Made by a program: the position numbers and the translations under genes
The notes under the pieces: model-generated
Database searches by the model: none
The model's input: the letters and a program-made list of their open reading frames with translations, nothing else
Told to the model about the DNA's origin: nothing
Shown: positions 44,738-54,842 of the stretch, piece by piece
Layout of the letters: each line of letters starts with the position of its first letter
How positions within the stretch are numbered: the stretch's first letter is position 1
Assembly: GCA_947034885.2 (NCBI GenBank)
Contig: OX344753.2
Location: 10,540,001-10,604,000 of the forward strand
Length of the DNA: 64,000 bases
Source: Thuidium tamariscinum
Lineage: Eukaryota; Streptophyta; Bryopsida; Hypnales; Thuidiaceae
Reading direction: 5' to 3'

Positions 44738-45275
44738 GGTTTTTTTATAAGAATTTGAGGGGGTTTTTTATAGTATTTTTTCTAGTGGATTTTATTTTAG
44801 CAATTTCTATAGCCTTGCTTTTACCAATGGCTTCTACTACCATGTCTATGCTTTTAGGAGTTTTTGCTTTGTGAGTTTTTCCTTTAAGAATTTTGAACAT
44901 AGGAGGTGCCATCTTGAAACTTTGTTCAAACAAAAGAATGAGTGAGAACCAAAAAGAAGCAAGGCAAATCATTGACTCATTACGAGTTTAAATCATAACA
45001 CCACACAATTTGAGGGGATTTTTTTATAAAAGTTTGAGGTGGTTTTTTGATAGTGGATTATATTTTAGCAACTTTTAGAACCCCGCCTTTACCAATAGCT
45101 TTTACTACCATGTCTATGCTTTTAGTAGTTTTCCTTTTGCGGATTGTCCCTTTAAGAATTTGGGACATGGGGGCCACCAATTTGAAATTTTGTTCAAATA
45201 AAAGAATGAGTGAAAACAAAAAAAAACAAGGCAAATCACTAACTTATTATGAGTTCAAATCACAACACCACACCC
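44738..45275. repeat. 268-bp tandem duplication
   Basis: Two diverged copies stand head to tail; 'catgtctatgctttta' occurs at 44,841 and 45,109. On the minus strand the first copy reads as a 75-aa basic ORF (start MICLASFWFS, later KGKTHKAKTPK), but the second copy does not preserve it, so I do not call a gene. Confidence 0.75.
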
Positions 45276-45462
45276 AAATGAATCCACTTAAAATCCACAA
45301 ACTACAAAAACCAAAGAGATTGACAACTTACGAGTATACTTCCTCGATTGATGGCCGCCAACACCCTAGCAAGTAGAAGTGAAGCAAAAACAAATGAAGC
45401 AACACTACACTTGAAGGATCCCACTTACAAAATAAAATGCGTACCCTTATTGAACAATGTTA

Positions 45463-46043
45463 CCCGGGGAGATAACTTAGTGTATAAAAACAAACTACGT
45501 CTGTTAAAGTGATTTTTCGACCCCCTATATACTTTTTTATAAACTATGATTTTGACCTTTAATTTTGAGATGTGCTTAACAATTACTATAGGCTTCTATT
45601 GCCAAAAAATTTGAATTCAAATAACATATGAAATGATTATTAGAGTAGGTTGAAAAATGAACTAAACTACCATGTTTTTCAACTCAAATATTTATAGAGA
45701 ATGCATTTAAATGAGTATAGCATCAATATTCAAGAAAAATAAACTTTCAATAAATAAAAATTTGAAAATTTTTTGTTCATTTTTTAGACAATTTTTTCTT
45801 ATATAAAATAGGGGTATGAAAGTTGTTTTCAGCTTTATAGTGTATTTTTTTACTTAAAAAATTTGTAACTAATTATAATCAACAAATAAAAATATCAATA
45901 ATTCAAGTTATAAACTTTCAAAGTAGGAAAATATTCTCATTTTTTTTCTTTTTCTTTTTCTTTAAATTTTAGGACATAAAATAGGGGGTCCAAAATATTC
46001 TCACACGTGGTGTCTAAAAGTTACTCTAAGTTATCTCCCCGGG
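45463..46043. mobile_element. MITE, 581 bp, 18-bp perfect terminal inverted repeats, 8-bp duplication
   Basis: The first 18 bases, CCCGGGGAGATAACTTAG, are repeated exactly inverted at the other end. CAATGTTA flanks both sides (45,455-45,462 and 46,044-46,051). Inverted similarity continues imperfectly further in (ACCCCCTAT on one strand near each end). The 8-bp duplication fits hAT or a P-like group, but CCCGGGG ends are not the usual hAT CAGGG. There is no coding capacity. Confidence 0.88.
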
Positions 46044-46051
46044 CAATGTTA

Positions 46052-49000
46052 TTAAGTCCGACTTGCACTTGAAAGATAGATTTGATAAAAGAATACAAAA
46101 AGAACCCAATGCATTCCTTTCTTTGCTAAATGGTTGTCATCTATACTTACTATCCACTCAACAAATTTGAATTAACATTCAATTGCGTGCACAAACTTAA
46201 TCCTAAACTACAATTGCATTATTGCATACAATGATTTGTAAACTACACAACGCAAATTCAAAATATTTAAGGGCGGACAACCTCACACAAGTTGAAAAAT
46301 GCTAGTCAATCTTCTTCAACACCTAAATTGTACAAGCTTCAAGTGTCCACGTCACAACAACATGCAACCCCCCCCCCCCCCCAGCCTTGTCTAAAGCACC
46401 TTAACTTTGCTAGCACTAAAGTTGTAGCAACATCCAACCACCAAAGAGTTGTCCGCAGCACCCTTGCTTCATCACCAAAAATAGGAGAGAACACAAGAAA
46501 TAGGAGAAAATATAGGAGAAAACAAAACAAGAGAGCAAAAAATCCTATCATTGAATGAATGAACAAGGATTTTGAATGAGCCGATGCTCCATCAACAACC
46601 TTCAAGCCCCCATTTTAAATTTGAAAACCATCAACAAACCCTTGTACCTATGATTCCCATGCATTTTATCTATAGGATCAATGGTACTAAGGGGGTGTTT
46701 TTTATTTTCTTTGTCATTAATGGTTGAGATTCATTTTTAGACAGGTAGGGGGGGGGGGGCGTCACAACTATGTAATGCCTCTTTTGGGGTCATAGAGGTG
46801 ATTTCAATTTTGTCCCCTTTCAATCCTTCAAATTTTTTTTGATCCTTTTTAGTCCTTCTTTAACCCCTAAATGCCCAAGGCACTAGAATTTGGTGTTTGC
46901 AAAACTTTGAAGTTAAATAAAACCTAACCAAGCTTCTATTTTTAGTAATTTCTATTTTAAAAAAGTTCTTTTAGAAGTCTAGTTTCAATGTCAAAAATCC
47001 AATCTAGAAAATGAATGATAGTGATTTTTCTATTCAAGATCTTGTGCAAGGGTCCCCCTTGCAATCTTGACTTTTCATAGTATTGAGAACTCTTGAAAAT
47101 GAGCCTCAAATATACTAGATCTTGGAGAAAAAATAACATTCAAAATTCATTTATAAAAATTGTAGAGTAGATTTTGAGGAGTCATAAATTGATTGGAGTT
47201 ATGCATATTATGCCCTTTCACTTCATATTTTTTTAGTCACCAACTTTTTAAATTTGACTTGCAAAAAGAGGATAAAAATACTTTACATTACTTTTGGAGT
47301 TTTAACACCCTCATGGTCAAATATTATAATCTTTCACTCTATAAATGCTATTGTTGTCTTCTATTTTCCTATGCAATCTCTAACGTGTCTAGTTTGAATT
47401 TGTACAATTACAATTGAAAAAAATTGACACAATTTATCAAAATGTTGGCATTTTGTTCAACCTAGAGCAAATTCCAAGAAGCTCAGAACAAGCTTTGGAC
47501 ATTTAGGGGTTAATAAAAATGTTTCCAATCCATTCCAATTCAATCTTTGACTCATTACTCCATTGAGTTCATTCTTTAGCCCAATATATACTAACATGAC
47601 TTGATGGACAACCATTATAAACCATCAAATAGTTAAGTTGACACTAAATTTAAAGGGAACCTTAGCTTGACTCAACCAACTCATATCTATCATTAGTTAT
47701 GCCAATGATATACCTTCATTTTCTTCCCAATACAATCTTGCATCTTTTTGAGTGAATGATTCTGAACCTTTTTGCCTTTAGAATTGTAGACAAGTAATTA
47801 TTCTTTATTGGATTTTTCTTGTTGAATAATTTTACCAATTTTATCTAGGCAGAACTTAAGAATCTAGTTGGAAATTGCTTGAAGTTGTTGAAGGGAATTG
47901 GATTCCAATTCAACAACCATGACTTGATTTCAAGTTGCTGGTTGGGGAGGTTGAATTCATTGACAATCAATGATATTTAGTAAGCTTCCCAAGTTGAATT
48001 TTCCACCCACTATTAAACACGAGCATGCAAGTTCTTACCTAAGTGTTGCATATTCATCTATTTTTTATAGTGATTGATTAATGTGAGAAGTTTTTATGCT
48101 ATATGGTATTGTGTTTGTGTGATGAGTGATTGCCTAATTGATGGATGTTTAATGTAAATTTGTATATTTGCTTTAAAAGTTCGAATAAATAGAGAAAGGT
48201 TTGGGAATTTGCCCATATATATACATGCTACAAATCAATTTTGTAGTGCACCATGGTATAGTTCGGTAGCCATACAAATGGAAGAAGGTGGTGATGAAAA
48301 TATCAACACATTTGTTGGTGAGATTAGACTTCTTTTCAAGTTTACAATTGTGTAATGTAAATAATGGAACTTTATCAAATAAATTGGCAAAAGATATATA
48401 AAGAGGTACTACAAAGTAAATAGCAAGATTGATTGATTGTATTCAACTTAGATGTTGCCAAGGACACTATTTAGTAGTAGAGGTTGGAAATAAATTGTGA
48501 GCAATTCATGTGCTATCCAATTTTGTATGTCTAAATAGGTTTTTTGATAATGCTTTTAAATTTTAATTTCTTTCTTTCTATAGAGTTCTAAAAGATAGTA
48601 TAAGAAGTGTTGTTTTTAACATGTAGGAAACTATTGAATGGTTATTGAAAGGTTATAAATACTATGGCTATTGAAAAGGCAAATGTGGTTATTATTATAA
48701 TGCTTGAATATTATTGAAAATGCATGTTTACTATAGCCATTGAAAATACATATTATATCTTGAAACAATAGAGCATTGAAAATGAATGAATGTGGTAGAT
48801 ATTGAAATCTCATACAATATGATGAAACAATGTGGTCTTGAAACCACATAAATACAATGGCCTTTATAACGGCATGTAGATAATAGCCATCAAAAGTACA
48901 TTGTTTCAATATTGTTTTGAAAATTGAAACAATGTAGAAACGATGGCTAATTGTTTCAAATAGATGGAAAATCAACCTTTACTTAAATTTGAGATGTACA

Positions 49001-49429
49001 GGTGAGTTTCTTTTACAATTATATATGCTAAAATTGTAGCATTAAAGTATACAATGTTCTAAACAAAGACCTATAGAAAACTCAAGTAGCATAGATGTTT
49101 AAAAAAAGGGCCAATTTTTTGAAATGGTCATTTTATCAAATTTAACAATCTTTGGTTGCATTTGGTTTATGTGGCTTAACATTGTTGATCTACGAGTTGA
49201 CTAATCAATGAAATCAATCATTCCTATGGTGAGATTCTTGTTTCTAAAAAACTATGACAACCTTTTTATTTTGAGATCTATATTTTAGAATGTAGTATGA
49301 TTTGGTAAGGATCTACCATCACAAAATAAAAATAAATTGTCAACATGTAAACCAATGATTTTCATAGTATATACAATTACTTTGAGAATAATTTTCTAGC
49401 CAATGTTGGATAGCTATTAATTCTAAATA
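46052..49429. other. AT-rich non-coding DNA with dispersed repeat
   Basis: No gene is supported. About 47,130-47,530 is a diverged copy of about 18,860-19,250. Homopolymer tracts of 15 C (46,368-46,382) and 12 G (46,748-46,759) occur. Around 48,620-48,960 the motif 'attgaaa' is frequent without clear periodicity. Confidence 0.45.
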
Positions 49430-50158
49430 CTCCCTCTGTCCCAAAATGATCTTCTATGATGTGGAGAAAACTTGCATAAAATAAACCACAGTGGTTAAGG
49501 AAACAACAATGAGCTTGGATGTTTGTTTTTATGACAAAAATAGGCAAGAGGGGGCCTATTGGAGACTTTCAGTGTAGCCATTATGGTTGAATAGGAATGA
49601 CATAGGTTCCGCTCGGTTTGCTACAATCTATTTCTTTTGAGGTGGCTTCTTTTTTTTAACATTAATTTTTGGACTCATATAAAATGTTCTCATTTTTTAA
49701 TTCAACGAAGTCTGCATTTGGACCCACTCCCTTCTTTCATTTGGGCCATAACCATACCCAACTCCATGCTCTCACCTGCATCTTTATTTAAATCCATTAT
49801 GTGTTGTCACTTCCATTTGCAAATGAAATTAGCTTTACAAAAATTTGACACTATAGGTAAAGTTAATCCCAATCATCTCACAAAAAATTAGCGGGAGCCA
49901 CATCACAAACTTTTGGAAGCCATTGGGTTACAATGCTGAGTATGAGGATTGTAGGATTGATTGGCTAACAGTGTTCTTTTGAGAAGGCCTCCAAAAACCA
50001 CATTACAAAGCTTCAAAACTCCAATTTCAAAATGAATCCAAAGCTCAAAATGAGTGCATTGTACTTTACTTGTATATTAAAACAAAATTTTAAAATATCA
50101 GTTTTTGACCTTAATTTAGAACGTTTTGTCAAACAAGATCATTTTGGGACGAAGGGAG
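49430..50158. mobile_element. Stowaway-like (Tc1/mariner) element, 729 bp
   Basis: The left end CTCCCTCTGTCCCAAAATGA and the inverted right end CTCCCTTCGTCCCAAAATGA are classic Stowaway termini. TA flanks both ends (49,428-49,429 and 50,159-50,160), the Tc1/mariner target. At 729 bp it is long for a Stowaway MITE, and no transposase remains. Confidence 0.88.
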
Positions 50159-50160
50159 TA

Positions 50161-51792
50161 CATTTATGGCAATTTGAAACAAGCCATCGCTCCACCCCAG
50201 GTACACGCTGAAATTTTTTATCTGCCAAGCATGATAAAATTTGTAAATTTTGAATTCATATTTGCAATCACAGGCCCCACACAAGCCTAGAGGTATGCTT
50301 CAGGTAAATTAATCAAGCACAATATAGGACTTTTTTTTTACTTGCACCCCATTTGGGCATGCTAACCGAGTATCCGGACAAGGTGTGAGAACACCTCCGT
50401 TCCCGTGTGTTGGAGTTTTCGAGAATCCCCAAGAGAGAGACTAAGAGAGAGAATCTCAACAACTCTCCGAACTTAACTTTGGCATTCTTGGAGTGAAACG
50501 GAAACATAAATATCCCTACTCGAAACGCAAGGTGGGAGAATTCGAGCTTGAGCTGAAATTAATGCACGTTGGATTATGTTCAGTATCCGAGGAGGGATAT
50601 AACTTGATGCAGATGTGATCATGGTGACCTTAGAGCAGCCCACAATGTGATACAAGAATTTTCTGGAGGACTGAGATACTGAGACTTCTCTAGAAAGCAA
50701 TGAATGGATACATGGTGAGTTCTCGACAAGCGAGGTCAGTGAGTTTGTTTGACGTCAGTCAGAGTTCTGAATGGGTAAAATTAGACCTGGATAGCTGTGT
50801 AACATATGAAGCATCTCAATTCTTAAACTGTCACCACGACCGTTTGGTGACACTGTTTATCATCCTGCGTATCAAGCTCGTTAATTAGTATCCTTCGATC
50901 CCCGAGCAGATCCAGCGAAACCTGTAACTCAGTCAGGGATGAAGAGGAACTTAAAAATTGCGAAGATGCAAGCCCACAGGTCCACAGATGGCCACTGCAA
51001 TGACATGAAAGCTCGCTGTTAAGATTACTATGACTATGAAACATTCCCAGAAGTTTCATCATTGCAGGGCAACGAACATGGAAAAGGAGTTCCAAAATGA
51101 CTCTAGGTCACCTACGCATGCATCAGTAGACAATGAGCAAAACAGCAGAAGGCAAAGAAAATAAGTCTATCGATAATACCACCTTCAGAAATGTACAGAT
51201 TCTACTGGCGCACAGAAGGTATAAATGACATCAGTCAAACCCTCGCCGCAAAGCAAGAACCATCCCTCTTTCTAGCACGGTAGGTCGGCACCAGTACAAC
51301 AACGTGTACATCGCCATGTCTCAGTCCACAGTGCGTCACAACAGCATATTCTTCCTCTAAAAAACTTGATCACGCAGCACTTCTTAGAGGTTTGCTGCCA
51401 CACACGCCTAAGCATTCGGCGCATTTGTGTATCCTCCTCGTGATCATTAGAATGGGAATTCCCACCAAAGCTACTCACTAATAGATTCTTACTTCGATAC
51501 ATAGCGTCTACGATATGGTTACTCAGTACTTCTTAGAGGTTTGCAGCCACAGAAACCGTAGCTTTCAGCGCAAAAACGTATCCTCACAGTGACCACACTA
51601 ACCAGACACAACCAAACACATCACTAAGAACCAAACTATGTCCGGATCCACACAATATGAAAATTCACACAAGCTTCCCGGCAATTCTAACAAAAGTAAT
51701 GCAAGAGGTTTCTGAAAGATTTGAAATATATACAAACAGATACGCTTCTGGCGACGGAGCTTCCTCTTTCTAGGAGTAGCAGAACCCTAAAT
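50161..51792. other. Low-repeat region, possible minus-strand transcript, unproven
   Basis: Base composition is more balanced than to the left. Minus-strand ORFs of 76 aa (51,272-51,502) and 90 aa (50,823-51,095) show no family resemblance. The telo-box-like motif at its right edge suggests a minus-strand 5' leader, but no exon can be called. A hairpin (TGTCACCA ... TGGTGACA) lies near 50,830-50,856. Confidence 0.3.
51376..51600. repeat. Two diverged copies of a roughly 75-bp block, 149 bp apart
   Basis: 'cttcttagaggtttgc.gccaca' begins at 51,380 and 51,529 and similarity extends through 'gtatcctc'. On the minus strand both read as related peptides (first copy RVWQQTSKK), but the second has stops. 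Confidence 0.6.
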
Positions 51793-51801
51793 AAACCCTA
51801 G
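51793..51801 (-). promoter_or_regulatory. Telo-box-like motif (AAACCCTAG)
   Basis: AAACCCTAG, with AACCCTAAA ten bases earlier, reads TAGGGTTT on the minus strand. Such motifs mark promoters and leaders of housekeeping genes in plants. Here it is only a hint of a minus-strand start. Confidence 0.35.
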
Positions 51802-52379
51802 CCAAACCGGGACTGTTGGACGAATGATAATGCATGGATGAAGATCTGCACCGGAAAACTGAAGTTCATCCTTCTCAGTGGCTTATCAGGACCGTCAATA
51901 ACTCCGAGCGCGTGCGCGTGATGGGGCGGGTCCCAATGGGAATCCCGTGTTCGTTTACCCGGTCCTGTTTCCGCATCGACTTCTTCAGTTGTCACGAGCC
52001 TTTTGTGTTGTTCCATCGCCGCCTCGTTGGCGGGACAATTTCGTAGCATATTCTCTCGGACTCTTTGTCCTTTGTTTTAATTTCGCAGACAATGAAAATG
52101 GCTTCGTCTTCGTTAGTCTCTTCTGTTTTTAAAAAACATATTTGGAATATTTGAAACTTACTCCGGGTCCGTCTTCGGGTATTCGGAGAGAGCACATGGG
52201 TGTGCGAAATTTTCTGTCTCTCCATGTAGTTGCGTCGTATTCATCTGCCGCTCATTTGCTGGCGTCGTGTCAAGTGCGTGAGTTTGTAGAGGTCTTTGCC
52301 AGATTTTGCAGCTTAAACCAGGCGTTGTGTGTGCGATGATGTTGAGAATGCGATACTAAACCTTGTTTTTGGAAGTTAG

Positions 52380-52712
52380 GGGAAGAGATGTTGTGGCGGG
52401 GTGTCTGGAGCACGGTCGTTTAGATCTGTGGAGAAAAGTGAAGGACTGCATTTCTTCTTGATGTGTGCTGTCTAGGCTGTGGAAAAGAGGTTTTGGAGCT
52501 TGAACTACGCCGCAATAGGCATCGCGTTCATTCGATGATGTTTGGAATGAGTTGTTGCAGATGCTTCTTGGAATCGGAAGAAGAGGTGCTGTCGCGGGGC
52601 GTTTGAAGCTTGATCGTGGAGATCTGTGGAGATCTGTGCAGACAAGTGAAGGGCGGCATTTCTTGCTTGCCTTCTTGATTCTCGCTCTGTTTAGGCTGTG
52701 GAAGATCGTTCG
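52380..52712. repeat. Tandem duplication of about 110 bp, 219 bp apart
   Basis: 'aagtgaagg.c.gcatttcttc' and 'aggctgtggaa' occur in order in both copies ('ggctgtgg' at 52,475 and 52,694). It lies upstream of the small ORF at 52,749, where a leader would be. Confidence 0.6.
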
Positions 52713-52748
52713 TGATTAGGTATTGACAGAAGCATTTGGCGTGTCGTC

Positions 52749-52937
52749 ATGTGGTCCTCCATGTCTGCTAGAACTGCTCCGGCGGTGGCAGCTGCGGTGA
52801 CCACAGCTGCTGGATGTGGCGGCTCTGCAGCAGGATTGCTGCTTGCCTCGTTTAACGCGGACTCGTCCGAGCCGTCCTCAGCGCAGTCGAATTCTCCTGA
52901 CGTTGAGAAGGCAGAGGCACAGTCTACTCGGAAGTGA
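52749..52937 (+). CDS. Small hypothetical ORF, 62 aa, possible leader exon
   Basis: MWSSMSARTAPAVAAAVTTA opens an Ala/Thr/Gly-rich half; a Ser/Glu-rich half ends QSTRK. I recognise no family. The surrounding 51.8-53.0 kb is richer in CpG than the neighbouring DNA, and a plausible splice donor CCAG/GTAGGC lies at 53,014/53,015, so this could be the first exon of a plus-strand gene whose later exons I cannot find, or an upstream ORF. An overlapping 89-aa ORF on the minus strand is an alternative. Confidence 0.25.
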   Translation: MWSSMSARTAPAVAAAVTTAAGCGGSAAGLLLASFNADSSEPSSAQSNSPDVEKAEAQSTRK

Positions 52938-53014
52938 AGAGGCTCCTGACTCCTGAGCATGTATCAGCCTCTTCGTCTCTTCTGGCAATTTTTTCGAGAG
53001 CCAGTGATGCCCAG

Positions 53015-54842
53015 GTAGGCCTTTGTTTGTGCCTGTAGAAGCACCACCGATATCACATATTGTTATGTCCTCTACTTCTTTTTCCTCAATTTTTGATTTT
53101 TGTATAAGTTACACTGCGACATAGTACTGAGATCTGTAGGAGCTACAAAAGAATAAAGCTTAGTTTGGTCCGCTGGTATTGCGTTTGAACTGGAAGTTGA
53201 TCTTTCGGCTCTGGGATAGTAAATGACATTGTATAGGATTGACATGTACCATGTTAGTCCTTCGAGTCTGAATGTGGAGTCTGCGACGATTTTGTCCGAT
53301 ACTATAGGTAGGTCGTCTCAGTTAGTGACGCAATTCATTTGTTTTCCTCTCCCGCTGCATCCTTTGAGTTGTTCATCAATTAATTAGCCAGTTAGTTTGG
53401 AGTCAGATTCTGAATGTCGCATCCCCGGTCGCTATGTAGAATGTTCTGAAATTTCGTTCATAGAATTCTTTTTCAAGTTTGCACACTGAACGTTTGCCAG
53501 GAAAGTTAGAGGAGATGATGAAAATACAATCGCTCAGAACTTACCTTTATGTTGTACAGGAAGATGCAATGTACTGAACGGGTGGATGATTCTCTGTTAT
53601 CGAGGGTTATTTCTGTGAGATGGCCTTTCAAGTCTTTCTGCCTCGACTATCATTGTTCACGTAGTGACAACAATCAAGGATTATGTCTTTTCTTCAGCGA
53701 AGCACATTGCTTCTGTTTGTGATTTGTGAGACTCTTCTTATCGTGACATAGCTCTAGTCTATAACTTGGGCTCATTCTTTTCTGAGTCCGATCGTCTCGA
53801 TAAATGCTGGGTATTTGTTTTTATATGAACTCTGGTGCTTGGGAATCTCTGGTTTCTGGATGGGAATCCTTTGCATTTGTTTATGTTCAAGGGACTCCGA
53901 TATCGCGATTTGGCACCGAAACTTGCACTCTTTGAGCCTCATCTGATTGAAACCAATTTCCATGTAGACTTTGATTTGGTTTCACCTGAGATCTAATGGA
54001 ATGGATGTGCAGCCCGTCCACCACTTCCGTGTCAGGCACTCCTAGAAAAATTGTCGAGGGAGCGGAACGGAAGCTCTAAGAGAACGGGTGAACGCTAGTT
54101 GGATCCCACTGCACCGGTGAATCTGAAATTGTAATGATTGTTTTCGTCACAATGAGGCATATTCTTTCGTCTCCATTGATTTGGTTCGTGGAAACTTCTT
54201 GCTTTTGGATGCGTCCACTCGTTGACCTTGTTTTGATTTTCCTATGCCAAAGTTGATTGGGTAGATGATCGTGGTCCAAAAAGATCTCCAACCTATAACC
54301 AGCTTGAATGAAGGGTTTATTTGCGGTTTAGAAGTACTTAATTGTAATGTGACCTCATCGTGATACAATATATGATGACACGAAGATCTCAAAATCAAAA
54401 CGAAATTGACTCTTATTTAGATGTGAAACCAAACCCGCAATCCTCGAACTACACAATTACCTGAATGCACTTGAGCACACACACAGACAACAAAAATTTC
54501 ATCCCTATGGACAGCCAAACACCAAAAAATGAGCATCATAGAGAGCATGAGCCATTGCCAAATGAAAAAACTAAGTTTGCGTCTCTCTTAATTATAGATT
54601 CTCGTCCCTCCATCTCGCATCCCATTCCGGAGGTGGAACCATGAATTTCTACAGCGAAAGTTTCAGATTATAGCCTACTTCCTACGAATCTGCTGTTTCT
54701 AATAATACATTCCCGTCTATTTCTAGACGCAGACCAAAAAGAAAACAACAGCAGCAAAAATAACAAAATGATGATGCTTTGGCTACCAAGCAGAAATCGT
54801 TAGTCTCATAAGAAAAAATTACAAAAAGATGAAAAAACTGCC
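53015..54842. other. Region between possible plus-strand exon and SPA 3' end
   Basis: No coding exon is supported. The part next to 54,842 is the 3' untranslated region of the SPA gene; its end is not visible. Confidence 0.4.

Noticed and set aside
50823-51095. Minus-strand 90-aa ORF as a protein gene
   Set aside because: No family resemblance, no codon or splice support; left within an uncharacterised region.
51376-51600. Repeated block considered as snoRNA pair, microRNA or regulated exon
   Set aside because: No convincing C/D or H/ACA boxes, no long hairpin and no match to plant microRNAs I know.
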